DNA of 64,000 nucleotides from Forficula auricularia (Eukaryota; Arthropoda; Insecta; Dermaptera; Forficulidae). The position numbers were made by a program, and so were the translations under genes. Positions 1-9,892 of the stretch are shown here, in pieces; the stretch's first letter is position 1, and each line of letters starts with the position of its first letter. The notes beneath the pieces were generated by a model, which made no database searches, was not told the origin of the DNA, and was given only the letters and a program-made list of their open reading frames with translations. Location of the stretch: assembly GCA_024734495.1 (NCBI GenBank), contig JALMQS010000102.1, positions 9,579,894-9,643,893 of the forward strand. The letters run 5' to 3'.

Positions 1-1430
1 ATAATTCATGTTTGCAGTTGCCTCAAGAATATTTAATCCTAATAATTCAAGATTTCAACTTTCTCTTTTGTTTGTTTCTTTTCCTATTTATCTATTGAAT
101 AGAAGTGTATTGTAAAACGCCAATGAACAATTGACACCTTCGAACAAACACCAAATTAATCTTAAACAAACATCCAACACGTATTAAATTATTCTTTTAC
201 CTAAAATGCATATTCACTCATGTTCCTTATCATTTATCATTAAAAGCTTCACGACTTGGACTTTAATTACAATAAAATCTCGTTTAATTTTTTTTCCCAT
301 TTATATAAAATACATTAAGTTTGTAAAAATAGCTCGTGTTGAGGGTCAAAGTTTTTAAAAGCGGATTTCAAAACTCCATTAACTCAAGAAAATGTCAATT
401 AGAAACCGAGATAGATTAGCTGATTCATTATAGAAATAGATTTGAAAAATTTATTCAAGAATTTTCAAACAAGACACGCAAGTGCATTTATTAAATTTAT
501 TCTTGATAGGGGGGAAAAAAAATAAAAAAATAAAAATTTTAAAAGGATTTCAATTTTTTAATGGTGTCAAAAACAGGTGGATTGAATAATTAATCAAATT
601 TCTTTGATCGCATTTGATAAATAAAACCTATACAATTATGACGCCTTATTCAAATTTAAAAAATATAATATTATTTATTTTTCCTAATTTCACAGCTACG
701 GTTCGGCCACTACTCGAGAGCAAATCATTATCTCGTTTAGTAATTAATTAAAAATATTCCATTTCAGTGTCAGTCGAATGAAATTAGATAGTTTACTCGT
801 TTGACAGTTCTGAATTGGAATTAATGATTTATTATTCAATAAATAAATATATAAACATAAAAATATATTCTCTAAAATTTGAACTGGACCATAAGCAAAG
901 ATTACATAATTGAAAATATAAATAAATGTTATCATAATAATTAATGATAGTATTCTAATAGCCAAAAATAACTATACTGGAACATACTTTTCGGAAGAAA
1001 AATCTAATTTTAAAATTTAATTTTATTGTGTATTAATATAATAGAACTATTTCCTCCATGTATACCACTTTTTCAAAATATTTTTTCTAATTTCTTTTAT
1101 TTAAATTTTATTTTTTAGTGGTTTTAAGTCACAGAAAAATAGGAGGAACAATTAATTGACCGTGAAAAATTTGGTATAGCTCAAAGCTAAAATTTTAAAT
1201 GGGAATCAAACATACTGTTCGGGGTTACTCATTCCTGCGGATCATTTTATCGAATAGAAAGGAACTAACATTACAAATAAATTTTCATATATAGAATATA
1301 TTAAAAGTACATTTACTTTTACTCTGTATACGCAGCGAGCGAAAAGTTTACCTCATGAGGTATCAAATTAACTCAAAAATTAAAAAAAAAATTTGCTGAC
1401 AATAGTTGAATTTCATTGAAGAAATAATCA
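1..1430. other. AT-rich intergenic DNA, no gene seen
   Basis: I see no coding region, RNA gene or mobile-element terminus here. The sequence is strongly AT-rich with short homopolymer tracts. The reading frames present are short and show no family resemblance. Confidence 0.5.
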
Positions 1431-1436
1431 GAGTGA

Positions 1437-1613
1437 CCTCTACTAAAATTGGAGATGTTGCGGATAAGTTTAATTACATGTCAGAAGGCATCCATCTCCT
1501 CGGGAATCGAATTAGTGTGCCATTTGGTACTACTGTTCAATTCACAAGGGGATTAATATAACCCTTCTGTCATGTAATTCAAATTAACCATAACCTGTGG
1601 GATTTAGTAGAGA
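1437..1613. repeat. short hairpin (MITE-like) repeat
   Basis: Two imperfect inverted arms of about 50 bases (near 1437-1489 and 1562-1613) both begin with CTCTACTAAA when read inward and both contain AATTACATG.CAGAAGG. The intervening loop is about 70 bases. This is the shape of a small non-autonomous DNA element. No flanking duplication was recognised. Confidence 0.55.
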
Positions 1614-1705
1614 ACACTCCTAATTTTTCCAATTAATTTCTAATTCTTTCAGTTTTTTTCTTTTTTTTACATAACTTACTTTTTAATGAAAAACTATTGA
1701 GAACT

Positions 1706-1806
1706 TTTGAATGGTTCTATCTAATAAGGTGAAACTCGGCACACAAGTTTGTAATTATAAGCTGCTGAGTTGTCCAAGTTCCACCTTATTAGGTAAAACC
1801 ATTTGA
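1706..1806. repeat. short inverted repeat
   Basis: Arms sharing ATGGTT.TA.CTAATAAGGTG in opposite orientation enclose a short loop. It is probably another small hairpin element. Confidence 0.5.
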
Positions 1807-1889
1807 TGACAAACAAATTAAAAAATCACCTAAGTTCTTTAGTCTTTACGTTTATACACTTTTCTCAAGTTTTAAATTTTTATTTTGCA

Positions 1890-2285
1890 ACGAAATTTTC
1901 TCTGGAGAGAGACTGGTAGAACTTTTAATTGAAAGTAATGGAAGGTAGCCCAGGGGTAGTGAGTAAAAGAAAAAATTAACACATATCAAATAAGGTGTAA
2001 TTTATTGGAATCCTTCCTCTTTTCCTTTCAAACCGACGTTTCGGAGGATTCTTCCCTCCTTCTTCATGGTTTCAAGGAGTCAATGAAGGAAACAAAGGAA
2101 GCATTTTATTTGTTTCCTTCATTGACCCCTTGAAACCCTGAAGAAGGAGGAATGAATCCTCCGAAACGTCGGTTTGAAAGAAAAAGAGGAAGTATTCCAA
2201 TAATTTACACCTTATTTGATATGTGTTAATTTTTTCTTTCCTCACTACCACTGGGCTGCCTTCCATTACTTTCAATTTAATTTTT
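1890..2285. repeat. foldback element, family with GAAACGTCGGTTTGAAAG arms
   Basis: Two arms of about 175 bases (about 1924-2105 and 2107-2282) are near-perfect inverted copies with almost no loop. They read inward from ATTGAAAGTAATGGAAGG through a purine-rich block to AAACGTCGGTTTG. Other copies or halves lie at 39389-39440, 40750-41240, 52500-52610 and 60785-61065, so this is a dispersed foldback family. It encodes nothing I recognise. Confidence 0.75.
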
Positions 2286-2327
2286 ATTTTTTGAATATTT
2301 TATAAAAAAATTAAAAAACATTTTTCA

Positions 2328-2607
2328 TCTATATATATAAAAGCCATTGTCAGACAGTACCTGTGGCGCCTTAGCGTACGATGTGGGAGAGAAAGCAACT
2401 AATAGTTAGATTGTCAAATTTTTCAAATAAAAATCTCTATATTCTCTATCTATAATATCTCTATATATTAATATATTCCTTTATTTAGCTTAGAATATTA
2501 GATTTACGGCGATGTCTCATCTTGAAATTTTAGTTAGTTACAGAACTTTACTTACCACTCCAGTATCCGTTTTGGCAAAGGAAAATATAAATAAGTTTTG
2601 TTGTCAA
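2328..2607 (+). mobile_element. Helitron-like 5' end (fragment)
   Basis: The sequence starts TCTATATATATAAAAG directly after an A, which is the form of Helitron 5' termini. It is followed by a GC-richer stretch (CAGTACCTGTGGCGCC). No matching 3' end was identified before the LTR retrotransposon that begins at 2608, so that element may have landed in it. A second start of the same form is at 54492. Confidence 0.45.
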
Positions 2608-3014
2608 AGTTTTTTAAAAGAACTTTAAGACTTATTACATTTTATTTGTTTATTGAAGAAAGATTACATACACTTGTAGTCACAGTCAAACAAGGATTTA
2701 AGTAGTTATTGTCGGTGATTTATAATTAAATCCCGAATTTAAGCAAACGCGTACAATGAACGTTTGGGTTTAATTGAAATGAGTTTACAACTTATATTGA
2801 ATTTATATGGAGTTGTATTGAATTTGTCAGAGATTTAAATAAAATCCTGAATTTAAGAAAAGGGCGTTAGGGCATAGCCACCGGCCGACTTTAATGGAGC
2901 AAATGTTCCACGAGCGAGTGAGCGGCCGACTTATATAGCAAAAGACCGCAGGCGTCAGCGTCATGACTGACGTCATGAAAAGTGCTTAGGTCCGCAGTAA
3001 TCGCCACTATAACT
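2608..3014 (-). repeat. 3' LTR of errantivirus
   Basis: This 407-base copy matches the LTR at 9893-10301 apart from one A/T fewer in each of two homopolymers near the 3' end. On the minus strand it contains a CRE-like palindrome TGACGTCA (2968-2975), a TATA box TATATAAG (2930-2937) and a polyadenylation signal AATAAA (2649-2654), giving a normal U3-R-U5 order. Confidence 0.93.
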
Positions 3015-3036
3015 CGTCCCTCCACAAGACGAAAGT

Positions 3037-3525
3037 TTAGGGGTTGATTTCCTCTAAACTTTCGTTAGCCTCTTTAACTTCACTGAGTGGTTCTTTGTAA
3101 ATTTTATAAAATTTTATGATCTTGGTTTTGACTAATAAAATTATAATTCCAATAAATAATATTATTATCAATAGAATAGTTATTATATTATCATTATCAA
3201 TTTTACAATTTGAATTTTTTGTTTTATATAAACCAAAACTTAAGTATTTATTGATTCCATCACATTTAACGAGTGTTTGTTTCCCGTTGGTTACAAAGAT
3301 TATTATTTGGTTCGAATTTGGTATGACAATATGGCTAGGGAAATGTTTTAATTTTAATAATTCACAATTTTCGTTAGTTTGTCTTAAAATAATATTTTTT
3401 ATACAATTTGATTTTACGATATTCGATAATTTACAATAATTAATATTGTTATTTAAGATACAATCAGTTACTGGATATAATTCCTTTTCAATTATTATCA
3501 CTGTCTGGAGTGGCTCGTTTAGCAA
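3037..3525 (-). pseudogene. env: env, C-terminal part (transmembrane anchor)
   Basis: This 162-codon frame is the distal part of the envelope gene. It has several Cys residues in its first two-thirds and a hydrophobic membrane segment (IITILLIIILFIGIIILLV, about residues 112-130), followed by a short basic cytoplasmic tail. It lies just inside the 3' LTR. It is in a different frame from the upstream env piece at 3533-4381; the two meet at a run of nine A (minus strand, 3536-3544), where one base disrupts continuity. The first Met here is probably not a true start. Membrane-anchored fusion protein is an inference from errantivirus Env architecture. The break may be real or a homopolymer sequencing error. 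Confidence 0.8.
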
Positions 3526-3532
3526 GAAGGTT

Positions 3533-4381
3533 TCATTTTTTTTTGATTATTGGTAGTGGTATTAATTGGATGACATTGTTTTTTGTTTTTTGGTAGGTTG
3601 GTATTTCTAATATGATGTCGATGTAATTTTGGTGAGTTTTACAAATGGGGCGAATAAAAACTATAGCGTCCCAATAATTTTCTAATTTAATATTTGAATT
3701 GTTAATTTCCAAAATTTCTTTCAGGTCATTGAAAGTGATTATCGATTCGTGTAGGACATTTATTGTGCAGAATGACAATGCAGTTTCAATGTTTTCAATG
3801 GTAATCAATATTGAATTCAAGGTGCCAATTAGTTGGGAGATTAAGTTAATCAGTCCCTGTTCACTGTTTCTTTTCAATTGCGAGTCTACTAATGACAACA
3901 TATTTTTGAAATTTTCTTGGTTTAGATTAATTTTGTCCAATTGGTGGTTAAATTGTTCGGTTAAGTTGTTAAAAGATTTCAATATTAGGTTATTCTGAAT
4001 TTGGAGTTTATTTTGATTTCTGTTCAAGTTTTCTAAAATTTGATCATACCTTTCTCTATCTTCATTATCTAAATTTCCGGTTATGGCTTTAATTAGGCTG
4101 CCTAGTCCATTGATTATGCCCCGTTTTTCTCTATTGGTTTTATTTAGATTCTGCACCTTTGTTTTTAGAGAGTTTAAATTATGTTCAAGCAATTCGAAAT
4201 AAGAAGTATGTTCTTTATAGAACTTTGTAGGGGTTATGTTTTTTAAATTATTAGTTGCTTGTGTTAGTTTGCTAAATTCGGCGTGGATGGGTAAAAGGTT
4301 GAAGGCGTAGTGTATGTAATGGTAATTGTCGAAGAGTCTAGTGTCCTTAAATCTGGTCAGGAAATAGCCGGAATTGTCCAT
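3533..4381 (-). pseudogene. env: env, N-terminal part (baculovirus F-like envelope protein)
   Basis: This 282-codon frame follows pol, as env does in errantiviruses. It contains a furin-type basic site (REKR, about residue 87) followed by a glycine-rich hydrophobic segment starting GIINGLGSLI, the arrangement of the fusion peptide in errantivirus and baculovirus F proteins. Heptad-rich, Asn/Gln/Leu-rich helix follows. The frame stays open upstream of the first Met into the 3' end of pol and there encodes a hydrophobic stretch with no ATG (see the separate entry), so the true N terminus probably comes from a spliced mRNA. It ends early at the A9 run, in a different frame from the membrane-anchor piece. 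Confidence 0.82.
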
Positions 4382-4470
4382 TTCCTCTACTTGTCCTGTT
4401 GACAGTCCGAATGGTCCGAAGACGACGGCGTAGGCGATGATGATGTAGTTCCTACAATTGTTCGTATTTT
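4382..4470 (-). other. env signal-sequence region overlapping the pol 3' end
   Basis: In the env frame, upstream of the first Met at 4381, the sequence continues open and encodes a short hydrophobic run (YIIIAYAVVFG). No ATG is evident in this stretch. A CAATTGTAG sequence on the minus strand at about 4454 could be a splice acceptor. In Drosophila gypsy, env is made from a spliced subgenomic mRNA, and the same is inferred here. Confidence 0.45.
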
Positions 4471-7400
4471 AGTTGGTCTTTTAATATTTGACATGTGAAT
4501 TTTTGTGGTCTGTTTGTGGTGTCGGGGAATAATTTGTCCGACTTTTAAATTTTTATCGATTGATTTTAATTTTTCGCGTTTGAATTTGTTTCCTGATTTG
4601 ATACATTTCTGTTTATTCTTTACGAATACTATTTCTGGGATTGGGGGTAAATTTTCTCTGTTTTTGTTTCTATCTGTGGTAGTTTTTTCCTTATTCTCCT
4701 CTAATTTTGCTTTAACTATTTCATACAACTTTTTGGTTTTTTCTATGTGGTTTTGAACGTAATTTGAAGTTATTTTTTCTTCTAAGTTTTGTTCTAAATA
4801 ATTTTCGGTATTAATATGACCGTTTACAATTTCGAGGGGTGTTAATTTTGTTATTGAATGGGTGGTGTTGTTATAGGCCATTAATGCGTAAGACATTTTT
4901 TCTGAGATGGTGTTATTTTTAAATTGGGGCTCGGAATTTAGAATATTTAAATGTTCACCTATAGTGGAGTGGAATCTCTCAATGTTTCCATTAGATTGGG
5001 GGTGCTGACTACAGATGAAGTGAATTTTGATTTTATAAGTTTCAAGGAGTTCCTGGATAGTATTATTTTTAAATTCGTTCCCATTGTCGGATATAATAAT
5101 TTGGGGTATGCAATGGTTACTGAAAAATTTGATTAATTTCTTTGTGACATCGAAACGAGTTAAGGATTTTAATTTATAAGCTTGAGCAAATTTTGAAAAT
5201 GAATCTATGATTGTGAGAAATTTTTGGTTTCCGATAGTGAAGCTATCAATGTGGATAATCTCAAAGGGTTTGGATGCGGTGGGCGTTATGTTTAGTTTAA
5301 CATTAAGGGGGTGTCTATCATATTTATTTATTTTACAAATTTCGCATGCATTTATGAATTCGCTGATCATATCTTTCATCTTTGGCCAATAATATTTGAG
5401 TTTTAGTTTATCGAATGTTTCGTTAATACCGCGGTGGTTGGTTTTTCCTAGGTGATAATTTTGAATTTCTTCCAGTTGTTGCTCATTTGTTTGCAAATCT
5501 TTCAACAACGTGATGCATTCATATAATTTTAGGTTTGTTTTATCGAAATGTTTTTGGATAATGGATATGAATTTTTCTTGGATTGGGGATTCAAAATATA
5601 TGTGGTATTTAATATTAGGGACTAGGTATTCCTTAATAATTTGGCAAATTTCCTTTTCAATGTTATTTTTTATTAGTTTAATATGAAATCGTTGTTTTTT
5701 GTTTCCAAATAATTTTTCGATTTTTATTAGTTGAGTAGAAAATGGTACTACCTTTATTATTAGTTGGTTTTTAAATTTGTTTAGGGGCTGGTCAAGTCGG
5801 GGAATTTCTAGGATTTCGGTGGTTGCGTCTGAGTCTGAGGAGTAGTTGCTTTCTGATTCTGATAGATTTCCGGGTTCGGGTTCAGGTTCGGGTGTTGCGG
5901 GAACATTTACTGGATTCACAGGATTTGGTTCGGGTTGAGTTCGGAAGTTTTCCGGGTTAGTTGCCCAGTCGTTAAATTGATTCATATACTCTTCCAAATT
6001 GGGTTCAGGGTCGGTTACTAGTGGGTTAAAATTTATTCTGGAAAGTGGGTCAGCTACGCGGTTTAGTTTTCCTTTTTGGTGTTCAATATCGAAATCGTAT
6101 TCGCTGAGTTTTATTTGCCAGCGAATGAATTTGGCATTAGGGTTTTTCATTGATTTTAACCAAACGAGGGGCTTATGGTCCGTGATTATTTTGAATTTTC
6201 TGCCGAATAGGTAGGGCCTAAAATATTGAGTTGCCCAAACTATCGCTAGAAGTTCGCGTTCGACCGTAGAATAATTCTGTTCATGGGAATTTAGCGTGCG
6301 AGAGGCGTACGCTACCGGTAAGTCTGAATTTTGATCATTTTTCTGTGATAGGACCGCGCCTAGGGCGAAATTGCTCGAATCGGTGGTGAGTGTAAAAGGT
6401 TTGTTAAAATCGGGATAGATCAGGATGGGTTCATTAGTTAAGAGAGTTTTGCATTTTTCAAAAGCGTTAATGAATTCGGGGTCTTTTGGGTTAATTTTGT
6501 TTTCTTTTTTCAGAGTTCGAGTGAGGGGTTTCGTTATTCGGGCGAAATCGCTAACGAATCTCCGGTAATACCCGAGTAAACCTAGAAAAGATTTGACCTG
6601 TTTCTCGGTGGTAGGTAGCGGGTAATTTTGTATAGCGGAAATTTTATCAGGGTTTGGTTTAATTCCCTCAGGTGTGACTATATGGCCTAGGAACGGGACT
6701 TCCTTCTGCAGGAAATCACATTTTTCGATTTTAATTTTGAGATTGGCTTTACGAAGCCGGTCGAAAACTGTTTTTAAATGGGTGATGTGTTCCTGGAGGC
6801 TTGGGGAGAAGACAATAATGTCGTCTACATAGACTAGACAAAATTTATTAAGGATACCCTGGAGGACATTGTCCATGGCTCGCTGAAAGGTGGCTGGTGC
6901 GTTTTTAAGACCAAAAGGCATTCGCAAAAACTCGAAGTGCCCTTGTTCCGTGTTGAAAGCCGTCTTTTCAACATCCTCGCTTGCCATCTCGATTTGGTGG
7001 AAGCCGCTAGATAAATCTATTGTACTTAAGTAACGACTTCTGCCTAATTTATCAAGGAGGTCGGTGATATTGGGTATTGGGTATTTGTCGCTTATTGTCT
7101 TCTTGTTTAATTGGCGGTAGTCAATGACGGTACGATATGTTCGTTTGCCGTCTTTGCTAAGTTTTTTGGGCACTACCCATACAGGGGATGACCATGGGGA
7201 GAAGGAAGGTTGAATAATTTTTTGTTCGAGCATATCCGAAATTTGTTTAGAAACTACTTCTCTATAAATTTGCGGATAGCGGTAGCTTTTTGAGTAAACT
7301 GGTTCATCATCGGTGGTGCGGATCCGATGTTTAATTTGGTTTGTAAATGTTAAAGGTGTGTTTTCGCGATAAATTATGTCTCTATAATCTGTTATCAATT

Positions 7401-7956
7401 TTTTAATTTTGTATTTTTCTTCACTATTCAAATTTTTTAACGTTTCTTCAGGAATGGCGGCGTTTGACGCTTCAATCGCTGCCAGGTATTTGTCTTTAGA
7501 TTGAGTATTTAAAAATTTTAATTCGAAAGAGTTCCTAGAAGTTATTAAGCGGTTGTTTTTTATATCAATTTTTGCGCGTAATTTTTTCAAATTATCTAGC
7601 CCGAGGAGATAATCGAAATTATCGTGGAAATCGAATATATGGAAATTTAGAGGTGTGTTTGTTCGAAAAATTTCAAAGAATGGGCTATTTACGCAATATT
7701 TTCCTTGGCTAGTGCCATGTCGAGTTCGAATGAGAATAGATTTTTTTTTAATAGAGTCCGCGTGAAAATAGCTAGCAATTTCTGGTTGAACGAAAGAGTT
7801 TGTGCTACCAGTGTCGATAAAAATTTTTCGGTTTGTTGTTGGATGGAGGATGTATGGTAGGGAAGGAGAATCGAGAGAATCTATCTGCTCTAGTTCTCGT
7901 CGGTCGTAGGTGGGTCGGCTGTTGGTAGATTTTCCGAGGCTATTTCCTCTAAAAAA
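4387..7956 (-). CDS. pol: pol polyprotein (protease-RT-RNase H-integrase)
   Basis: This is one long frame with no internal stop from the slip site at 7950-7956 to the TAG at 4387, about 1,190 codons, in the -1 frame relative to gag. Domains in order are: aspartic protease with FIDTGS (coding bases about 7805-7820); reverse transcriptase with LPFGL-type motif as MPFGLKNAPATFQ and the catalytic YVDD (6820-6831); RNase H with the TTDSS motif; integrase zinc finger H-H-C-C (TNHRG ... CEICK); and the D-D-E core (HIDSF, SDNGNEF, NGNIERFH). No chromodomain is seen. An acidic Pro/Glu-rich linker separates RNase H from integrase. The product would cut the polyprotein, copy the RNA and insert the DNA. 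Length and order fit errantiviruses of the Ty3/gypsy group. It appears intact. Confidence 0.95.
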   Translation of the reverse strand, partial: FFRGNSLGKSTNSRPTYDRRELEQIDSLDSPSLPYILHPTTNRKIFIDTGSTNSFVQPEIASYFHADSIKKKSILIRTRHGTSQGKYCVNSPFFEIFRTNTPLNFHIFDFHDNFDYLLGLDNLKKLRAKIDIKNNRLITSRNSFELKFLNTQSKDKYLAAIEASNAAIPEETLKNLNSEEKYKIKKLITDYRDIIYRENTPLTFTNQIKHRIRTTDDEPVYSKSYRYPQIYREVVSKQISDMLEQKIIQPSFSPWSSPVWVVPKKLSKDGKRTYRTVIDYRQLNKKTISDKYPIPNITDLLDKLGRSRYLSTIDLSSGFHQIEMASEDVEKTAFNTEQGHFEFLRMPFGLKNAPATFQRAMDNVLQGILNKFCLVYVDDIIVFSPSLQEHITHLKTVFDRLRKANLKIKIEKCDFLQKEVPFLGHIVTPEGIKPNPDKISAIQNYPLPTTEKQVKSFLGLLGYYRRFVSDFARITKPLTRTLKKENKINPKDPEFINAFEKCKTLLTNEPILIYPDFNKPFTLTTDSSNFALGAVLSQKNDQNSDLPVAYASRTLNSHEQNYSTVERELLAIVWATQYFRPYLFGRKFKIITDHKPLVWLKSMKNPNAKFIRWQIKLSEYDFDIEHQKGKLNRVADPLSRINFNPLVTDPEPNLEEYMNQFNDWATNPENFRTQPEPNPVNPVNVPATPEPEPEPGNLSESESNYSSDSDATTEILEIPRLDQPLNKFKNQLIIKVVPFSTQLIKIEKLFGNKKQRFHIKLIKNNIEKEICQIIKEYLVPNIKYHIYFESPIQEKFISIIQKHFDKTNLKLYECITLLKDLQTNEQQLEEIQNYHLGKTNHRGINETFDKLKLKYYWPKMKDMISEFINACEICKINKYDRHPLNVKLNITPTASKPFEIIHIDSFTIGNQKFLTIIDSFSKFAQAYKLKSLTRFDVTKKLIKFFSNHCIPQIIISDNGNEFKNNTIQELLETYKIKIHFICSQHPQSNGNIERFHSTIGEHLNILNSEPQFKNNTISEKMSYALMAYNNTTHSITKLTPLEIVNGHINTENYLEQNLEEKITSNYVQNHIEKTKKLYEIVKAKLEENKEKTTTDRNKNRENLPPIPEIVFVKNKQKCIKSGNKFKREKLKSIDKNLKVGQIIPRHHKQTTKIHMSNIKRPTKIRTIVGTTSSSPTPSSSDHSDCQQDK

Positions 7957-9074
7957 TTACCGGGATCGTGTTCGGGTGTATAATCTGATGTGTAGTCAGG
8001 TGTATATTCATGTGTGTATTCATCGAAGTTTACCTCATTTGGGTCGGCTTGTGCCTCGTGGTGGTTCAAATTAGGTCGATTGAATTTTGAGGGGAAATGG
8101 CTGGGGCTTTGGCTGCTAAATTTATTGGTTGGAGGAGAGGGTCTTGGTGAGAATAATTTCTTTGGGAAGTGATTTTGTTGTGTGTGGGGTGTGTTAGATA
8201 GGTTTTGTTGGTTATGCGGAGTCCGGAAGGGTGGGTTGTTTGGTGTAGCAGGACCTCTGCTAAAAGGTGTTGAGGTTCTAACTGGATTGAATGGTGTGTT
8301 TGGTTTTTGGTAATATTGTTTATTAGTAGGTGTGTTAGAAGGTCCAAATTTTTGTGTTGTTAGCCTGGCTTCATATTGGAAGTCGTTAGTGAGCATATTT
8401 AGGGCATCTCCTAAGCTTTGGGGGTTTTTAGTCCTCATAGATTGGCCTACTGGGTCTCTAAGTCCTCTTAATAATACTCGCAAGGCTAAATTTGTGGTAA
8501 AGGTTTGCAATGATCTTTTCTCATTTTCGTCGAAATTTAATTCTATTTTTGAAATAATTTGCTGTAATTTTGTAGACACTTGGTCATGGAATTCGAAAGG
8601 TGTTTGGGTTTGATTTTGTCTGGTGGATGTTAACTCTAGAGTGAGTGTATAAATGTCCTTTTTGTCCGAATAAGTCTCGATTAAAAAGGTTTTTAAATCT
8701 TCCCAGTTTCGCGAATTATAGCTATTGATTTTGTTGGCAGCTTCCCCTTTTATTTTTGAAATTATGGAGTGAATGATTACTTCGTTTTGAAAATCGTCTG
8801 TATCTGAGTAATTAAAAAATTTTGAAATAATTTTATCAGAAATCTCGATAAATCTGGGCAGAGTCTGTTGATCGCCTGTAAAATCAGGGATCATATCTAG
8901 GTATTCCCTTTTAAAGGGTTGTTGTGGAGGTTGCATTTGGAGGGGTGGTGCTTGAGGGGGTGAAGTTTGAGGGGGTAGGTTTTGAGTGGGGAGAGTTTGA
9001 TAAGCTTGGGTGTTGGTTGTTGATGTTGTCGGTAGATTCAGTGAAGAAGGTCTGATAAGGGGTTGGTTAGGCAT
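7890..9074 (-). CDS. gag: gag structural protein
   Basis: This 394-codon frame precedes pol on the same strand. The start was chosen as the first ATG after the leader. The N terminus is rich in Pro, Gln and Thr. Residues of about 50-240 resemble the helical capsid region of gypsy-type Gag (a segment with TPFEFHDQV and LALRVLLRGLRDPVGQS). The C-terminal third is Asn/Pro/Gln/Thr-rich with scattered basic residues. No CCHC zinc knuckle is present, which fits the insect errantiviruses and not vertebrate retroviruses. It forms the particle core and binds the genomic RNA (family knowledge). It overlaps the pol frame by 67 bases. Confidence 0.9.
   Translation of the reverse strand: MPNQPLIRPSSLNLPTTSTTNTQAYQTLPTQNLPPQTSPPQAPPLQMQPPQQPFKREYLDMIPDFTGDQQTLPRFIEISDKIISKFFNYSDTDDFQNEVIIHSIISKIKGEAANKINSYNSRNWEDLKTFLIETYSDKKDIYTLTLELTSTRQNQTQTPFEFHDQVSTKLQQIISKIELNFDENEKRSLQTFTTNLALRVLLRGLRDPVGQSMRTKNPQSLGDALNMLTNDFQYEARLTTQKFGPSNTPTNKQYYQKPNTPFNPVRTSTPFSRGPATPNNPPFRTPHNQQNLSNTPHTQQNHFPKKLFSPRPSPPTNKFSSQSPSHFPSKFNRPNLNHHEAQADPNEVNFDEYTHEYTPDYTSDYTPEHDPGNFLEEIASENLPTADPPTTDEN
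7950..7956 (-). promoter_or_regulatory. probable -1 frameshift slippery heptamer (gag-pol)
   Basis: Within the gag-pol overlap the gag codons read AAT TTT TTA, which creates the heptamer T-TTT-TTA in the correct phase for simultaneous slippage. Slipping back by one base enters the open pol frame. The same heptamer is used by lentiviruses. No downstream stimulatory structure was assessed. Confidence 0.75.
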
Positions 9075-9892
9075 TTTTGATTTGTTTCTTTTAAATGAAA
9101 AAAAATTTTGGAATTAGGGCTAGAAGTCCTTCCTATCTAAACGAACAACGAACAGTGATTGGAATAAGTTATTATAATACTAGCAATGTATTTTATTATA
9201 ATAATTTAATATTAATTTTATTTACTTATTCAATATTAATTTTATTTACTTAAATTTACTTTAAGAAAAATATTTATTAATGTAAGTTTTGAAGATTTGA
9301 TTTGATTTTTTTTTTTGATGATTAATTATTAATTATTAATTATTTATTTTGTTGAAAAGGCTGTCGGTGTTTCAGTGATGAAACCCGAGTATTTTTATTT
9401 AAAAATAAAGTTGAAGTTATTTATTTAGTTTTTTTTTTTCAGTATTTCGAAGTGAAATCTGAGTTTTTATATAAATTGTATTTATTTATATTTTTATTTT
9501 ATTTTTTTTTTTTTTTTTTTATTTTCAAGGATATTCCTTGTATTTGTTTGAAAAGTTTAAAGTTATTCTATTTATTTAATTGTGACTCACATTGGCTGGC
9601 TGCTTAATCCAATTTGCACTTGACACTTTGCACAACACTGATAACAGCTGGGTGTTATTGTCCTGGAAGACAGGCAAGCGGCCTGCTTGTTGTTGTTCCC
9701 TGGGAGGTGACGTAACTCGTCGCTAGGGATGATGTCAACTCGAAGCGATGTGTGCGTGGGCGTATGCTGGTTTCTTTCTTCGTAGGTGGGGTACAAAGAT
9801 TTGAAAATCCCCGAATTTGAGTTTTAGTGGCCCAAATTCGTTACCCGATCCTACCGCGACTGCGCCAAATAAGTCTTGTGGTCGAGGGTGTA
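9075..9892 (-). other. 5' untranslated leader of errantivirus
   Basis: About 0.8 kb lies between the 5' LTR and gag, with no long frame. It is very AT-rich, with long T runs near 9300, 9430 and 9500-9525 on the plus strand. Two diverged direct repeats of about 100 bases share TTTCAGT ... GAAA.C.GAGT (near 9366-9400 and 9436-9470). In Drosophila gypsy this position carries a tandem-repeat insulator; any such role here is a guess. Confidence 0.6.
9845..9867 (-). promoter_or_regulatory. primer binding site
   Basis: On the minus strand, 25 bases inside the 5' LTR, the sequence reads TGGCGCAGTCGCGGTAGG. TGG at the start and the GCGCAGTCG core match the tRNA-complementary primer sites of insect errantiviruses such as 17.6/297 (serine tRNA type, from family knowledge). 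Which tRNA is used cannot be confirmed here. Confidence 0.7.

Noticed and set aside
3116..3439. 107-codon plus-strand membrane-like protein
   Set aside because: It is the reverse complement of the env membrane-anchor region; hydrophobicity is mirrored by AT-rich composition.
8066..8347. second minus-strand frame in gag
   Set aside because: An overlapping shadow of the Pro/Asn/Gln-rich gag C terminus; there is no independent start context.
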